A stretch of 5,089 nt of DNA from Balneolaceae bacterium (lineage in GTDB: Bacteria; Bacteroidota; Rhodothermia; Balneolales; Balneolaceae), in assembly GCA_007126675.1 (NCBI GenBank), contig SLAU01000093.1, positions 1 to 5,089 of the forward strand. Reading direction: 5' to 3'. Made by a program: the position numbers and the translations under genes. How positions within the stretch are numbered: position 1 is the stretch's first letter; each line of letters opens with the position of its first letter. Positions 1 to 4,736 of the stretch are shown here, piece by piece. Below the pieces are notes generated by a model. It saw only the letters and a program-made list of their open reading frames with translations, had not been told where the DNA came from and did no database searches.

Positions 1-37
1 CAAGCTCCTGATATCTGACAGTAACTTTTTACCCCTT

Positions 38-187
38 TCAATCCACAAAACCGGGCATGATATACTGATTCGGAATACTCTTTTCAGTTTTAATTACTTC
101 TGCAATTTTTCCATCGTTGATGAGTACCTCACCATTAAATTTTCTTCGGTAAACCGAATCAATGATAATTCCCTGAATGCGCCACAT
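38..187 (-). pseudogene. N-terminal fragment of an adenine deaminase-like amidohydrolase
   Basis: Read on the minus strand, an ATG at 187 opens a 49-codon frame that begins MWRIQGIIIDSVYRRKF and ends YIMPGFVD before a TGA at 40-38. This is the usual start of the amidohydrolase superfamily: a small beta-sandwich domain (a GxIIDSV strand, then GEVLINDGKI at residues 19-28) leading into PGFVD, which should continue directly into the metal-binding HxH. The wording around GIIIDSV...GEVLINDGKI is closest to adenine deaminase (adenine to hypoxanthine plus ammonia, purine salvage), though I judge this from memory of the family. The protein stops exactly where the catalytic barrel should begin, so the fragment cannot be active. 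In the 37 bases beyond the stop none of the three frames continues the expected HVHIESS motif, so a single base error does not explain it. No clear ribosome binding site is present. Other amidohydrolases remain possible. Confidence 0.55.
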
Positions 188-265
188 AATTTTTTAGCTC
201 TGAAATTAGTTTGTGAGAATGTAACATTTTGAAATCAATGGAAGAATGGGTGCTTTTATTAAGGC

Positions 266-273
266 TTAGTTTG
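266..273 (+). promoter_or_regulatory. Weak candidate -7 box in the 117-base divergent gap (188-304)
   Basis: The gap between the deaminase fragment (minus) and the DUF3820 gene (plus) holds TTAGTTTG at 266-273, a 7 of 8 match to the Bacteroidota -7 consensus TAnnTTTG. It would give a leader of roughly 25 bases before the ATG at 305. No TTTG -33 box lies at the usual distance of about 19-20 bases. The same ten bases, TTAGTTTGTG, also occur at 206-215. I see nothing else of note in the gap. Confidence 0.25.
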
Positions 274-304
274 TGTATCAATTCTCTGATTAGTAAAATC
301 ATAC

Positions 305-535
305 ATGCAATACGACCCCACATTTTTGATTAAGCTTGTGAATGCCCGGATGCCTTATGGTAAATACAAAGGCAGATTTGTAACCGATCTGCCGGTGTTC
401 TATCTTGAATGGTTCAGCAGAAAGGGTTTTCCCGGCGGTGACCTGGGTCAGTATTTATCAACCATGTACGAAATCAAGACAAATGGTTTGGAACAGATTT
501 TGAAACCTATCGTACAGTCATCAAGAAAAAGCTGA
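305..535 (+). CDS. DUF3820 family small protein
   Basis: A 76-residue soluble protein, the usual size for the DUF3820 family, sometimes annotated as a putative quorum-sensing-regulated virulence factor. The family signature is plain: MPYGKYKGR at residues 16-24, then DLPVFYLEWFSRKGFPGG at 28-45, and an EIKTNGLEQIL block at 56-66. There is no signal peptide or membrane segment, so it should be cytoplasmic. The biochemical role of the family is not established and I do not assign one. The ATG at 305 has no Shine-Dalgarno sequence, like its neighbours. The stop lies 30 bases before the permease gene on the same strand and no terminator is visible between them, so co-transcription is plausible. 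The family assignment is firm; any functional label would be a guess. Confidence 0.85.
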   Translation: MQYDPTFLIKLVNARMPYGKYKGRFVTDLPVFYLEWFSRKGFPGGDLGQYLSTMYEIKTNGLEQILKPIVQSSRKS

Positions 536-565
536 TTGATTAATTAAATACTCCATTAAGCTTAA

Positions 566-1768
566 ATGAGTACACAAACTAATCCGTTTTTAGATCTTAC
601 TGAAAAGTGGTACATAAAATATACTTTTATTCTGGCACTGCTAATCATGTCGGTGTATATAATGATTGTGGCAAAGTCGGTGTTACAACCGCTATTATTT
701 GCATTTTTCTTCTCAATTCTTTTATCACCGCTTTGCGGCAGGCTCGAGAGTTATAAAGTTCCCAGAATACTGGCAGCCATCATCTCAATTTTATTTGGGC
801 TTTTAGTACTTTTTGGGGTAGGGTTTTTCTTTTATACACAAATATCTGCGTTTGTTGATGATTTGGATGTGTTCAGAGAACGTTTTGAGGAGCTTCTTGC
901 CAATGTTCAGAATTTTCTGGAAACACGATTTGGATATGAGGGCCTGATCGACTTTGAACTTTTCAGAACTACAGTGTATGACTTTTTTAGTGAGAACACC
1001 GATTCGCTTGCACGCGGACTTGCTGATGCGGCTTCTGTTTTAACAGCTATATTTCTTGTACCGGTTTTTATGTTTTTCCTTCTGCTTTTTCGTGATTTTC
1101 TGAAGGAGTTTGTATTACGGGCATTTGGACGGCATAGCGATGAGCATTTCAGAAAAGTGAGTACCATACTGGATAATGTTAAAATGGTAGTTCAAAAGTA
1201 CATCTCCGGTATTTTAATAGTTATTGTGATACTGGCTATTCTTAACTCCACTATGTTATGGATTATTGGTGTTGACCATGCAGTATTTTTCGGAGTGTTT
1301 GCTGCCATGCTGAATGTGATACCATTCATAGGACCGATTATGGGCTCAATTCTGCCGATTCTGTATGCGCTATTTACCATGGATTCACTTTTTTATCCCA
1401 TTATAATCCTTCTTGGATTTTATATCATTCAGCTCTTTGAAAGCAATCTGTTTACACCGGCAATTGTGGGAAGCCAGGTAAGTCTGAACGCTTTTGTTGC
1501 CTTATTACTCTTGTTTATAGGTGCTCAAATATGGGGCCTTATCGGTATGATCTTGATTATTCCAATAGGGGCAATTTTAAAAGTTATTTTTGATGAAGTT
1601 GAATCATTACAGCCATATGGATTTGTAATGGGCCGTGTTCCGCCCAAAATGGAGCTTAAGAAAGGAATGCTTGCGCAAAAAATCAGTGAATTTTCTGATA
1701 AAGTTAAAAGAGAGGAAGAAACTGACTCTGAATCTGAATCTGATGAAGAAGAGAAAAAAGAACAATAA
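566..1768 (+). CDS. AI-2E family transporter (UPF0118 membrane protein)
   Basis: A 400-residue polytopic inner-membrane protein of the AI-2E/UPF0118 family (PF01594). Hydrophobic segments lie near residues 17-36, 39-57, 66-90, 152-176, 213-234, 238-260, 262-290 and 305-340, fitting the eight-helix family plan with a long soluble loop at about 91-150. The conserved NVIPFIGPIMGSILP stretch (250-264) and the block from ESNLFTPAIVGSQV (292-305) through GLIGMILIIPIGAILK (324-339) are family hallmarks. Members have been linked to autoinducer-2 export, Na+/H+ antiport or other export, so substrate cannot be read from sequence. The tail beyond residue 383 is strongly acidic (TDSESESDEEE) and is encoded partly by a tandem hexamer. 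The ATG at 566 has no Shine-Dalgarno and directly follows a 10-base palindrome, TTAAGCTTAA (556-565). It lies 30 bases after the DUF3820 gene, so an operon is possible. Confidence 0.9.
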   Translation: MSTQTNPFLDLTEKWYIKYTFILALLIMSVYIMIVAKSVLQPLLFAFFFSILLSPLCGRLESYKVPRILAAIISILFGLLVLFGVGFFFYTQISAFVDDLDVFRERFEELLANVQNFLETRFGYEGLIDFELFRTTVYDFFSENTDSLARGLADAASVLTAIFLVPVFMFFLLLFRDFLKEFVLRAFGRHSDEHFRKVSTILDNVKMVVQKYISGILIVIVILAILNSTMLWIIGVDHAVFFGVFAAMLNVIPFIGPIMGSILPILYALFTMDSLFYPIIILLGFYIIQLFESNLFTPAIVGSQVSLNAFVALLLLFIGAQIWGLIGMILIIPIGAILKVIFDEVESLQPYGFVMGRVPPKMELKKGMLAQKISEFSDKVKREEETDSESESDEEEKKEQ

Positions 1769-1791
1769 AATTGTAAGAATTTGTGAATCAG

Positions 1792-1821
1792 TTGAAATTA
1801 GATTGATGTAGAAGTAAGTTG
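1792..1821 (+). promoter_or_regulatory. Candidate promoter for the DoxX gene
   Basis: TTG at 1792-1794 is followed, after a 20-base spacer, by TAAGTTG at 1815-1821. This resembles the Bacteroidota sigma pattern TTG-N19/20-TAnnTTTG with one base short in the second box. It would start transcription near 1828, some 35 bases before the ATG at 1864. The 95-base gap after the permease gene shows no terminator hairpin, so read-through from upstream cannot be excluded. Confidence 0.3.
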
Positions 1822-1839
1822 TTTAAACATAAATTCTCC

Positions 1840-1859
1840 TAACCTCAATAAAACTATAA
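1840..1859 (+). promoter_or_regulatory. Leader element shared with the gene at 2603-2337
   Basis: TAACCTC, then seven A-rich bases (AATAAAA), then CTATAA, ending four bases before the DoxX start codon at 1864. The same element, with six A's in the middle, stands two bases before the start of the minus-strand gene at 2603. It occupies the position where a Shine-Dalgarno sequence would be, and none is present, so it may act in translation initiation or as a start-proximal control site. That role is inferred only from position and repetition. Confidence 0.4.
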
Positions 1860-1863
1860 AGCT

Positions 1864-2265
1864 ATGAACACAGAAAAATACTACGATTGGGCACCTTTAC
1901 TGCTAAGGCTTGGAGTTGGACTCATATTCATATTCGCCGGATGGGGTAAATTAACAGGAATAGAGGGCACAACTGAATTTTTTGGAAATATCGGGATACC
2001 TATGGCGGGGTTGATGGCCTGGGTTGTTGCTCTTGTTGAATTTGTTGGCGGACTGATGGTTTTAACAGGTTTTAAAATCAAAATACCTGCTCTGTTACTT
2101 GCATTTATAATGGTTGTAGCATTGCTTACCACAAAAGTTGGAGAAGGATTCCGTGCTGCAAGGTTAGATCTGATATTGCTATTTGTATCACTTGCTCTTG
2201 CAATTATAGGAAGTGGTAAATATTCGCTGGATGCAATGCTTGGTAAAAGGGATAGCGAAATCTGA
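1864..2265 (+). CDS. DoxX family membrane protein
   Basis: A 133-residue integral membrane protein of the DoxX family (PF07681), full length for the group. It has four predicted helices, near residues 9-27, 46-68, 73-91 and 102-118. Family signatures are visible: LLRLGVGLIFIFAGWGKLTG (13-32), a helix with IPMAGLMAWVVALVEFVGG (45-63), and the closing GSGKYSLDAML at 116-126. DoxX relatives are named after a subunit of an archaeal thiosulfate:quinone oxidoreductase, but most bacterial members have no proven reaction; some are tied to redox stress at the membrane. There is no partner oxidoreductase gene here to point to a substrate. Start chosen at the ATG at 1864, since the first helix begins a few residues later. 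The gene ends about 20 bases before a strong terminator, so it is probably the last or only gene of its transcript. Confidence 0.9.
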   Translation: MNTEKYYDWAPLLLRLGVGLIFIFAGWGKLTGIEGTTEFFGNIGIPMAGLMAWVVALVEFVGGLMVLTGFKIKIPALLLAFIMVVALLTTKVGEGFRAARLDLILLFVSLALAIIGSGKYSLDAMLGKRDSEI

Positions 2266-2285
2266 ACTATGTAATTAACGGAAAT

Positions 2286-2313
2286 AAAAAAGCCGCGATT
2301 TAGCGGCTTTTTT
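2286..2313. terminator. Bidirectional rho-independent terminator
   Basis: The stem AGCCGC (2291-2296) pairs with GCGGCT (2303-2308) around a six-base loop, GATTTA. Five A's on the left (2286-2290) and a T run on the right (2309-2314) extend it, so each strand ends the hairpin with a U tract. It sits between the stop of the DoxX gene (2265, plus) and the stop of the small membrane protein gene (2337, minus), and fits both. Confidence 0.92.
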
Positions 2314-2336
2314 TAGATCTATTGAGATGGATCAAA

Positions 2337-2603
2337 TTATTTATCAGATATTTCTGAGACTTTGTCTTCAAGCCTTTTGATCAATCGCTGCACATCCCGC
2401 TCATGCCCCATCTCCTTAAGCTTGAATAGAATCATGGAGAGTGCGAAAAATGTTTGTGGCCAAAGACCAATAAAAATTCCGGTTCGCTCGGCATGTGCAT
2501 TTTCCTGTTCATCGTCACTTTTTTCGGCATACCATGCTGCCACACTTGCAGCTATTGAAGTAAATCCGAGACCGGCTGTAATATATCCTAATTTGTCTAA
2601 CAT
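2337..2603 (-). CDS. Small two-helix membrane protein of unknown function
   Basis: An 88-residue protein I cannot assign to a named family. A first hydrophobic helix (about residues 5-24, rich in small residues) is followed by a charged linker (EKSDDEQENAHAERT, 27-41). A second helix (about 43-61) contains the distinctive GIFIGLWPQTFFAL (42-55). The last 27 residues are highly charged and likely form an amphipathic helix. The helix-charged linker-helix plan, with HAER directly before GIFIGLWP, reminds me of small uncharacterised membrane proteins in other phyla, but I cannot confirm this without a search. The minus strand is preferred over the overlapping plus-strand frame. It has a sensible membrane topology, ends at the bidirectional terminator, and its ATG at 2603 is preceded by the same leader element as the DoxX gene. 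It is divergent from mscS, with 142 bases between. Confidence 0.75.
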   Translation of the reverse strand: MLDKLGYITAGLGFTSIAASVAAWYAEKSDDEQENAHAERTGIFIGLWPQTFFALSMILFKLKEMGHERDVQRLIKRLEDKVSEISDK

Positions 2604-2605
2604 GA

Positions 2606-2624
2606 TTATAGTTTTTTGAGGTTA
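2606..2624 (-). promoter_or_regulatory. Second copy of the shared leader element
   Basis: On the minus strand the bases read TAACCTC, six A's, CTATAA, ending two bases before the ATG at 2603. This differs from the element before the DoxX gene (1840-1859) only in the A-rich middle, by one length change with a T. No Shine-Dalgarno is present. The same placement relative to the start in two unrelated genes argues for function rather than chance. Confidence 0.4.
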
Positions 2625-2648
2625 AGTATTGGTGTTATTATCCCAACG

Positions 2649-2665
2649 GGTAATTTTTAATTACC
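2649..2665. repeat. Palindrome in the divergent gap: possible operator
   Basis: GGTAATT (2649-2655) and AATTACC (2659-2665) are perfect inverted arms around TTT. They lie in the 142-base gap between the minus-strand membrane protein (start 2603) and mscS (start 2746). The site sits upstream of both genes and has no T tract, which suits a dimeric regulator better than a terminator. The sequence is AT-rich and short, so chance is not excluded. Confidence 0.35.
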
Positions 2666-2712
2666 GTTCAGAATTTTAATGATTTGATCCACATACAGGT
2701 CTGATAAATTGA

Positions 2713-2720
2713 TATATTTG
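2713..2720 (+). promoter_or_regulatory. Candidate -7 box of the mscS promoter
   Basis: TATATTTG matches the Bacteroidota -7 consensus TAnnTTTG at every fixed position and ends 25 bases before the ATG at 2746, giving a short leader. The nearest TTTG upstream (2683-2686) is 26 bases away, longer than the usual 19-20, so only the -7 half is convincing. Confidence 0.4.
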
Positions 2721-2745
2721 ACACAAAATTATTCAAAAAATTGAC

Positions 2746-3888
2746 ATGGAATTAATTACAGACACCACAGAATTTGTATTTGCAGGAAATGAACTCTGGC
2801 GAATCATTGCACTTACCACAATTATTATACTATCCTTTTTACTTGGTAAGATTCTGAAATTCTTTTTTAACCGAATTGCCCCAAAAATGGAGGCATCCGG
2901 CAGGATTCTGGCCAATGTGTCATTTAAATCAGCTGCTAATTCAATTACATTTTTAATTTTCTCGATCGGTTTAACGATCGGTTTCAGATTTTTAATTATA
3001 CCGGAAGGTGTGGAGGGTCTGATTAACACCACGTTGGAAGTGCTTGTTATTCTGGCAATCGGGCATTTCGTTTACCGGCAGATCGATGTTTTAGATACCT
3101 GGTTAAGGCGGTTTGCCAAAGATGATGCTGCCATTGATGATATGCTGATACCGATTATCGGAAAATCGTTAAGAGTGGTTGTTGTTATCCTGGTGATTTT
3201 GCAAAGTGCACAGGCGCTTAGTGATCAGCCCATCACAAGTATACTGGCCGGTATTGGTATTGGCGGCCTTGCTCTTGGCTTAGCAGCTCAGGATACAATC
3301 CGGAACTTCTTCGGATCACTGATGATCTTTGCAGATAAACCGTTCAATGTTGGCGAGCTGATCAGTCTGAATGATAAACTTGGGACTGTTCAGGAAGTGG
3401 GTGTCAGGACTACAAAAGTAAAAACCCTTGACGGGCATCTGCTTACTGTTCCAAACGGCGTGCTGGCAAATACAACGATCCACAACATCGGTAAACGTCA
3501 GTTTATACGGCGTGTGTTCAGTGTTACCATCACATATGATACCCCGCCGGATAAGGTCGATCGTGCAATCGAAATCCTGAAAGAAATTCTGGACAATCAT
3601 GAAGGAATGAATGAGGATTTTCCGCCAAGAGTTTTCTTTGATGACCTGAATGCAGATTCTCTGAACCTAATCTGTTTTTACTGGTATCATCCGCCTGATT
3701 ATTGGAGCTATATGAGTTTTACTGAAAAAGTAAATCGTGAGATTTTCCGCAGGTTTAATGAAGAGGGGATCGACTTTGCCTTCCCGACACAAACCATACA
3801 CCTTGCCGGAGACAAAGACAGGCCGGTGGATTTCGGAATAAGAAATCTTGACAAGGCAAATCAAGATCAAGATCAGGATTCGAATTGA
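2746..3888 (+). CDS. Small-conductance mechanosensitive channel (MscS family)
   Basis: A 380-residue inner-membrane channel that opens under membrane tension and releases solutes during osmotic downshock; family members form heptamers. Hydrophobic segments lie near residues 16-40, 62-86, 94-113 and 143-160, followed by the pore helix. The pore helix (about 163-195) has the glycine/alanine-rich face AGIGIGGLALGLAAQD. Aligned by eye to E. coli MscS, the two pore leucines are L175 and L179. The kink glycine after the glutamine is replaced by D183, which I have seen in other long MscS homologues. The beta domain follows (KPFNVGELI 198-206; TVPNGVLANTTIHN 234-247), then the alpha/beta cage, closing with the typical FPTQTIHL (346-353). 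It is longer than the 286-residue E. coli protein owing to two extra N-terminal helices. The tail (QDQDQDSN) is coded by a tandem hexamer. No terminator follows before the antitoxin remnant at 3910. Confidence 0.95.
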   Translation: MELITDTTEFVFAGNELWRIIALTTIIILSFLLGKILKFFFNRIAPKMEASGRILANVSFKSAANSITFLIFSIGLTIGFRFLIIPEGVEGLINTTLEVLVILAIGHFVYRQIDVLDTWLRRFAKDDAAIDDMLIPIIGKSLRVVVVILVILQSAQALSDQPITSILAGIGIGGLALGLAAQDTIRNFFGSLMIFADKPFNVGELISLNDKLGTVQEVGVRTTKVKTLDGHLLTVPNGVLANTTIHNIGKRQFIRRVFSVTITYDTPPDKVDRAIEILKEILDNHEGMNEDFPPRVFFDDLNADSLNLICFYWYHPPDYWSYMSFTEKVNREIFRRFNEEGIDFAFPTQTIHLAGDKDRPVDFGIRNLDKANQDQDQDSN

Positions 3889-3909
3889 AAGTGTATTCTC
3901 GGGTAAACA

Positions 3910-4187
3910 ATGAGTGATTTACAAGCATACATCAGCGACAGAAAAAACGTGATCCAGAATTTGCCGAAGGGTATGATGATAGGTTCCGAAGTTTTAATAT
4001 TGGTGTGCTATTGAAACAGGCCTGGGAGGAAGCGGGACTGACATAGGATTAGCTTGCCAAACAACTAAACACGAAAAAAACTGCTATCTCACGAATCGAC
4101 AATCATGCCGTAGATATTCGGCTTTCAACTTTGGAAAAGTATGCACGGGCATTTGGCAAGAAGCTCAGAGTTGAACTCGTGGAATGA
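3910..4187 (+). pseudogene. Broken XRE-family (HigA-like) antitoxin
   Basis: Three lesions break what was a 92-residue helix-turn-helix antitoxin. The start, MSDLQAYISDRK, reads from the ATG at 3910. One base is missing in the A run at 3942-3947; the protein then continues one frame over as RDPEFAEGYDDRFRSF from 3948. Stops TAG at 4044-4046 and TAG at 4050-4052 interrupt the recognition region (GLT-stop-D-stop-LAKQL), where intact relatives carry glutamine and glutamate. The rest, NTKKTAISRI then LSTLEKYARAFGKKLRVELVE, runs cleanly to the TGA at 4185-4187. From the broken start only 34 residues can be made. This antitoxin type normally follows a HigB/RelE-like toxin gene in an overlapping pair. 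No trace of that toxin is visible: the mscS stop is just 21 bases upstream. Restoring one base gives exactly 93 codons, which supports the reading. Confidence 0.88.
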
Positions 4188-4240
4188 GGCAGTCATAAAG
4201 AGTACTTCTTTGAGTCTTTCAAAACTTCGACAGCCTGTTA

Positions 4241-4257
4241 AGTTTTATTATAAAACT
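4241..4257. repeat. Palindrome upstream of the FitA/VapB antitoxin: likely operator
   Basis: AGTTTTA (4241-4247) and TAAAACT (4251-4257) are perfect inverted arms around TTA, ending 19 bases before the antitoxin ATG at 4277. FitA/VapB proteins bind palindromes in their own promoter as ribbon-helix-helix dimers, so this is the natural candidate autoregulatory site. TAAGTTTT (4239-4246), a 7 of 8 match to TAnnTTTG, overlaps it, but without a well-spaced -33 box. The rest of the 89-base gap after the broken antitoxin shows nothing clear. Confidence 0.45.
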
Positions 4258-4276
4258 AAAATAAAACCAACCGGAC

Positions 4277-4516
4277 ATGCCTACAAACATAAGCATTCGT
4301 GATATACCTGATGTAGTTTACGAAAAGCTGAAGCAACAAGCAGAGCTGCACCAGCGAAGCATTAACAGTCAAGTAATCTTTTATTTAAAACAAATGCTGC
4401 GCAGTCATCGTACCGATCCTGATCAAATCATCGCCCGGGCGAAGAAACTGAAACGAGAGGCGAAAGGCTCTCTGGCCATACAAGAGATTCAGCAAGCCAT
4501 TAAGGGCCGGCCATGA
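4277..4516 (+). CDS. FitA/VapB-type ribbon-helix-helix antitoxin (orphan)
   Basis: An intact 79-residue antitoxin. The N-terminus TNISIRDIPDVVYEKLKQQA (3-22) forms the DNA-contacting strand and first helix. HQRSINSQVIFYLKQML (25-41) is the second helix of the ribbon-helix-helix fold typical of FitA/VapB proteins. The C-terminal half (about 46-79, ending IQQAIKGRP) is the part that normally wraps the VapC PIN-domain toxin and blocks its RNase site. The TGA at 4514-4516 overlaps the toxin ATG at 4513 as ATGA, the classic coupled arrangement. The toxin itself is a deletion remnant, so this antitoxin has no working local partner. It may still repress its own promoter or neutralise a VapC encoded elsewhere; both are inferences. 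No Shine-Dalgarno is evident before the ATG. A palindrome at 4241-4257 is the likely operator. Confidence 0.88.
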   Translation: MPTNISIRDIPDVVYEKLKQQAELHQRSINSQVIFYLKQMLRSHRTDPDQIIARAKKLKREAKGSLAIQEIQQAIKGRP

Positions 4517-4660
4517 TTTTAGTTGACACAAGTGTTATTGTGAGTCTTTGAATTCGTTGCTTTAGCGGAGGATCTGGGTGTTAAGTTGGTAACATTTGAT
4601 AAGCAGATTTGCAGAGAATTTTCTGAGATAGCTGTTCATCCAAAAAAGTTTGTCAATTAA
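4513..4660 (+). pseudogene. VapC (PIN-domain toxin) with a large internal deletion
   Basis: The ATG at 4513 starts MILVDTSVIV, the standard VapC opening with the first catalytic aspartate (D5), but the frame ends at a TGA at 4549-4551 after 12 codons. One base later, in another frame, the recognisable VapC C-terminus runs from 4550 to the TAA at 4658-4660. It reads EFVALAEDLGVKLVTFDKQI and then ends HPKKFVN, 36 residues. PIN toxins of this kind have roughly 130-145 residues, so about 90 in the middle are gone. The loss includes the central acidic residue(s) of the RNase site, and the two ends are out of frame. The deletion junction lies at about 4541-4550. The remnant cannot be an active toxin. 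It overlaps the intact antitoxin gene by four bases, showing the original bicistronic layout. Confidence 0.88.
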
Positions 4661-4663
4661 CTT

Positions 4664-4716
4664 AATCACCCTTCACTGAAAGAAAAGGGTGGTTTGATTG
4701 AGTTCGATTTCAAACC
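4664..4716. terminator. Two overlapping hairpins between convergent genes
   Basis: Hairpin one pairs AATCACCCTT (4664-4673) with AAGGGTGGTT (4685-4694), ten pairs including one G-U on the plus-strand RNA. Hairpin two pairs GGTTTGA (4691-4697) with TCAAACC (4710-4716). They share 4691-4694, so only one can form at a time. Read on the minus strand, hairpin two is followed by a pyrimidine-rich run (ACCCTTTTCTTT), which could end the nitrilase-family transcript. Neither has a clean U tract, so the terminator label is tentative. Confidence 0.3.
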
Positions 4717-4736
4717 GAATTATCCCATAACACAAG

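Noticed and set aside
206..275. Ten-base direct repeat TTAGTTTGTG at 206-215 and 266-275
   Set aside because: Only two copies in AT-rich intergenic sequence; each weakly resembles a -7 box but lacks a spaced partner, so no array or iteron is supported.
556..565. Palindrome TTAAGCTTAA touching the permease start codon
   Set aside because: Ten AT-rich bases; short and easily random, with no second arm or conserved partner.
907..1167. Minus-strand open frame inside the AI-2E permease gene
   Set aside because: Antisense shadow of a strongly conserved membrane protein; low-complexity S/K/R-rich translation with no domain.
1881..2132. Minus-strand open frame inside the DoxX gene
   Set aside because: Antisense of a clear DoxX protein; composition is that of a reverse-complemented hydrophobic gene.
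2362..2619. Plus-strand open frame of 85 codons overlapping the small membrane protein
   Set aside because: It is cysteine- and serine-rich with no domain, and it starts inside the opposite gene. The minus-strand frame has good membrane topology, its own leader element and the terminator.
2733..3032. Minus-strand open frames within and at the start of mscS (also 3316-3600 and 3667-3870)
   Set aside because: They mirror conserved mscS coding sequence and show no domain or start context of their own.
3910..4014. A separate 34-residue small protein
   Set aside because: Its first 12 residues are the start of the XRE antitoxin and the rest is frameshifted sequence; it is the product of the lesion, not a gene.
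4211..4549. Nine-base direct repeat TGAGTCTTT at 4211-4219 and 4541-4549, the second at the vapC junction
   Set aside because: The two copies flank the intact antitoxin rather than the deleted segment, and a shared 9-mer is common by chance in AT-rich sequence of this length.
3889..4660. Insertion sequence or integron cassette carrying the toxin-antitoxin genes
   Set aside because: No transposase, integrase, terminal inverted repeats or attC-like structure could be found around the island.
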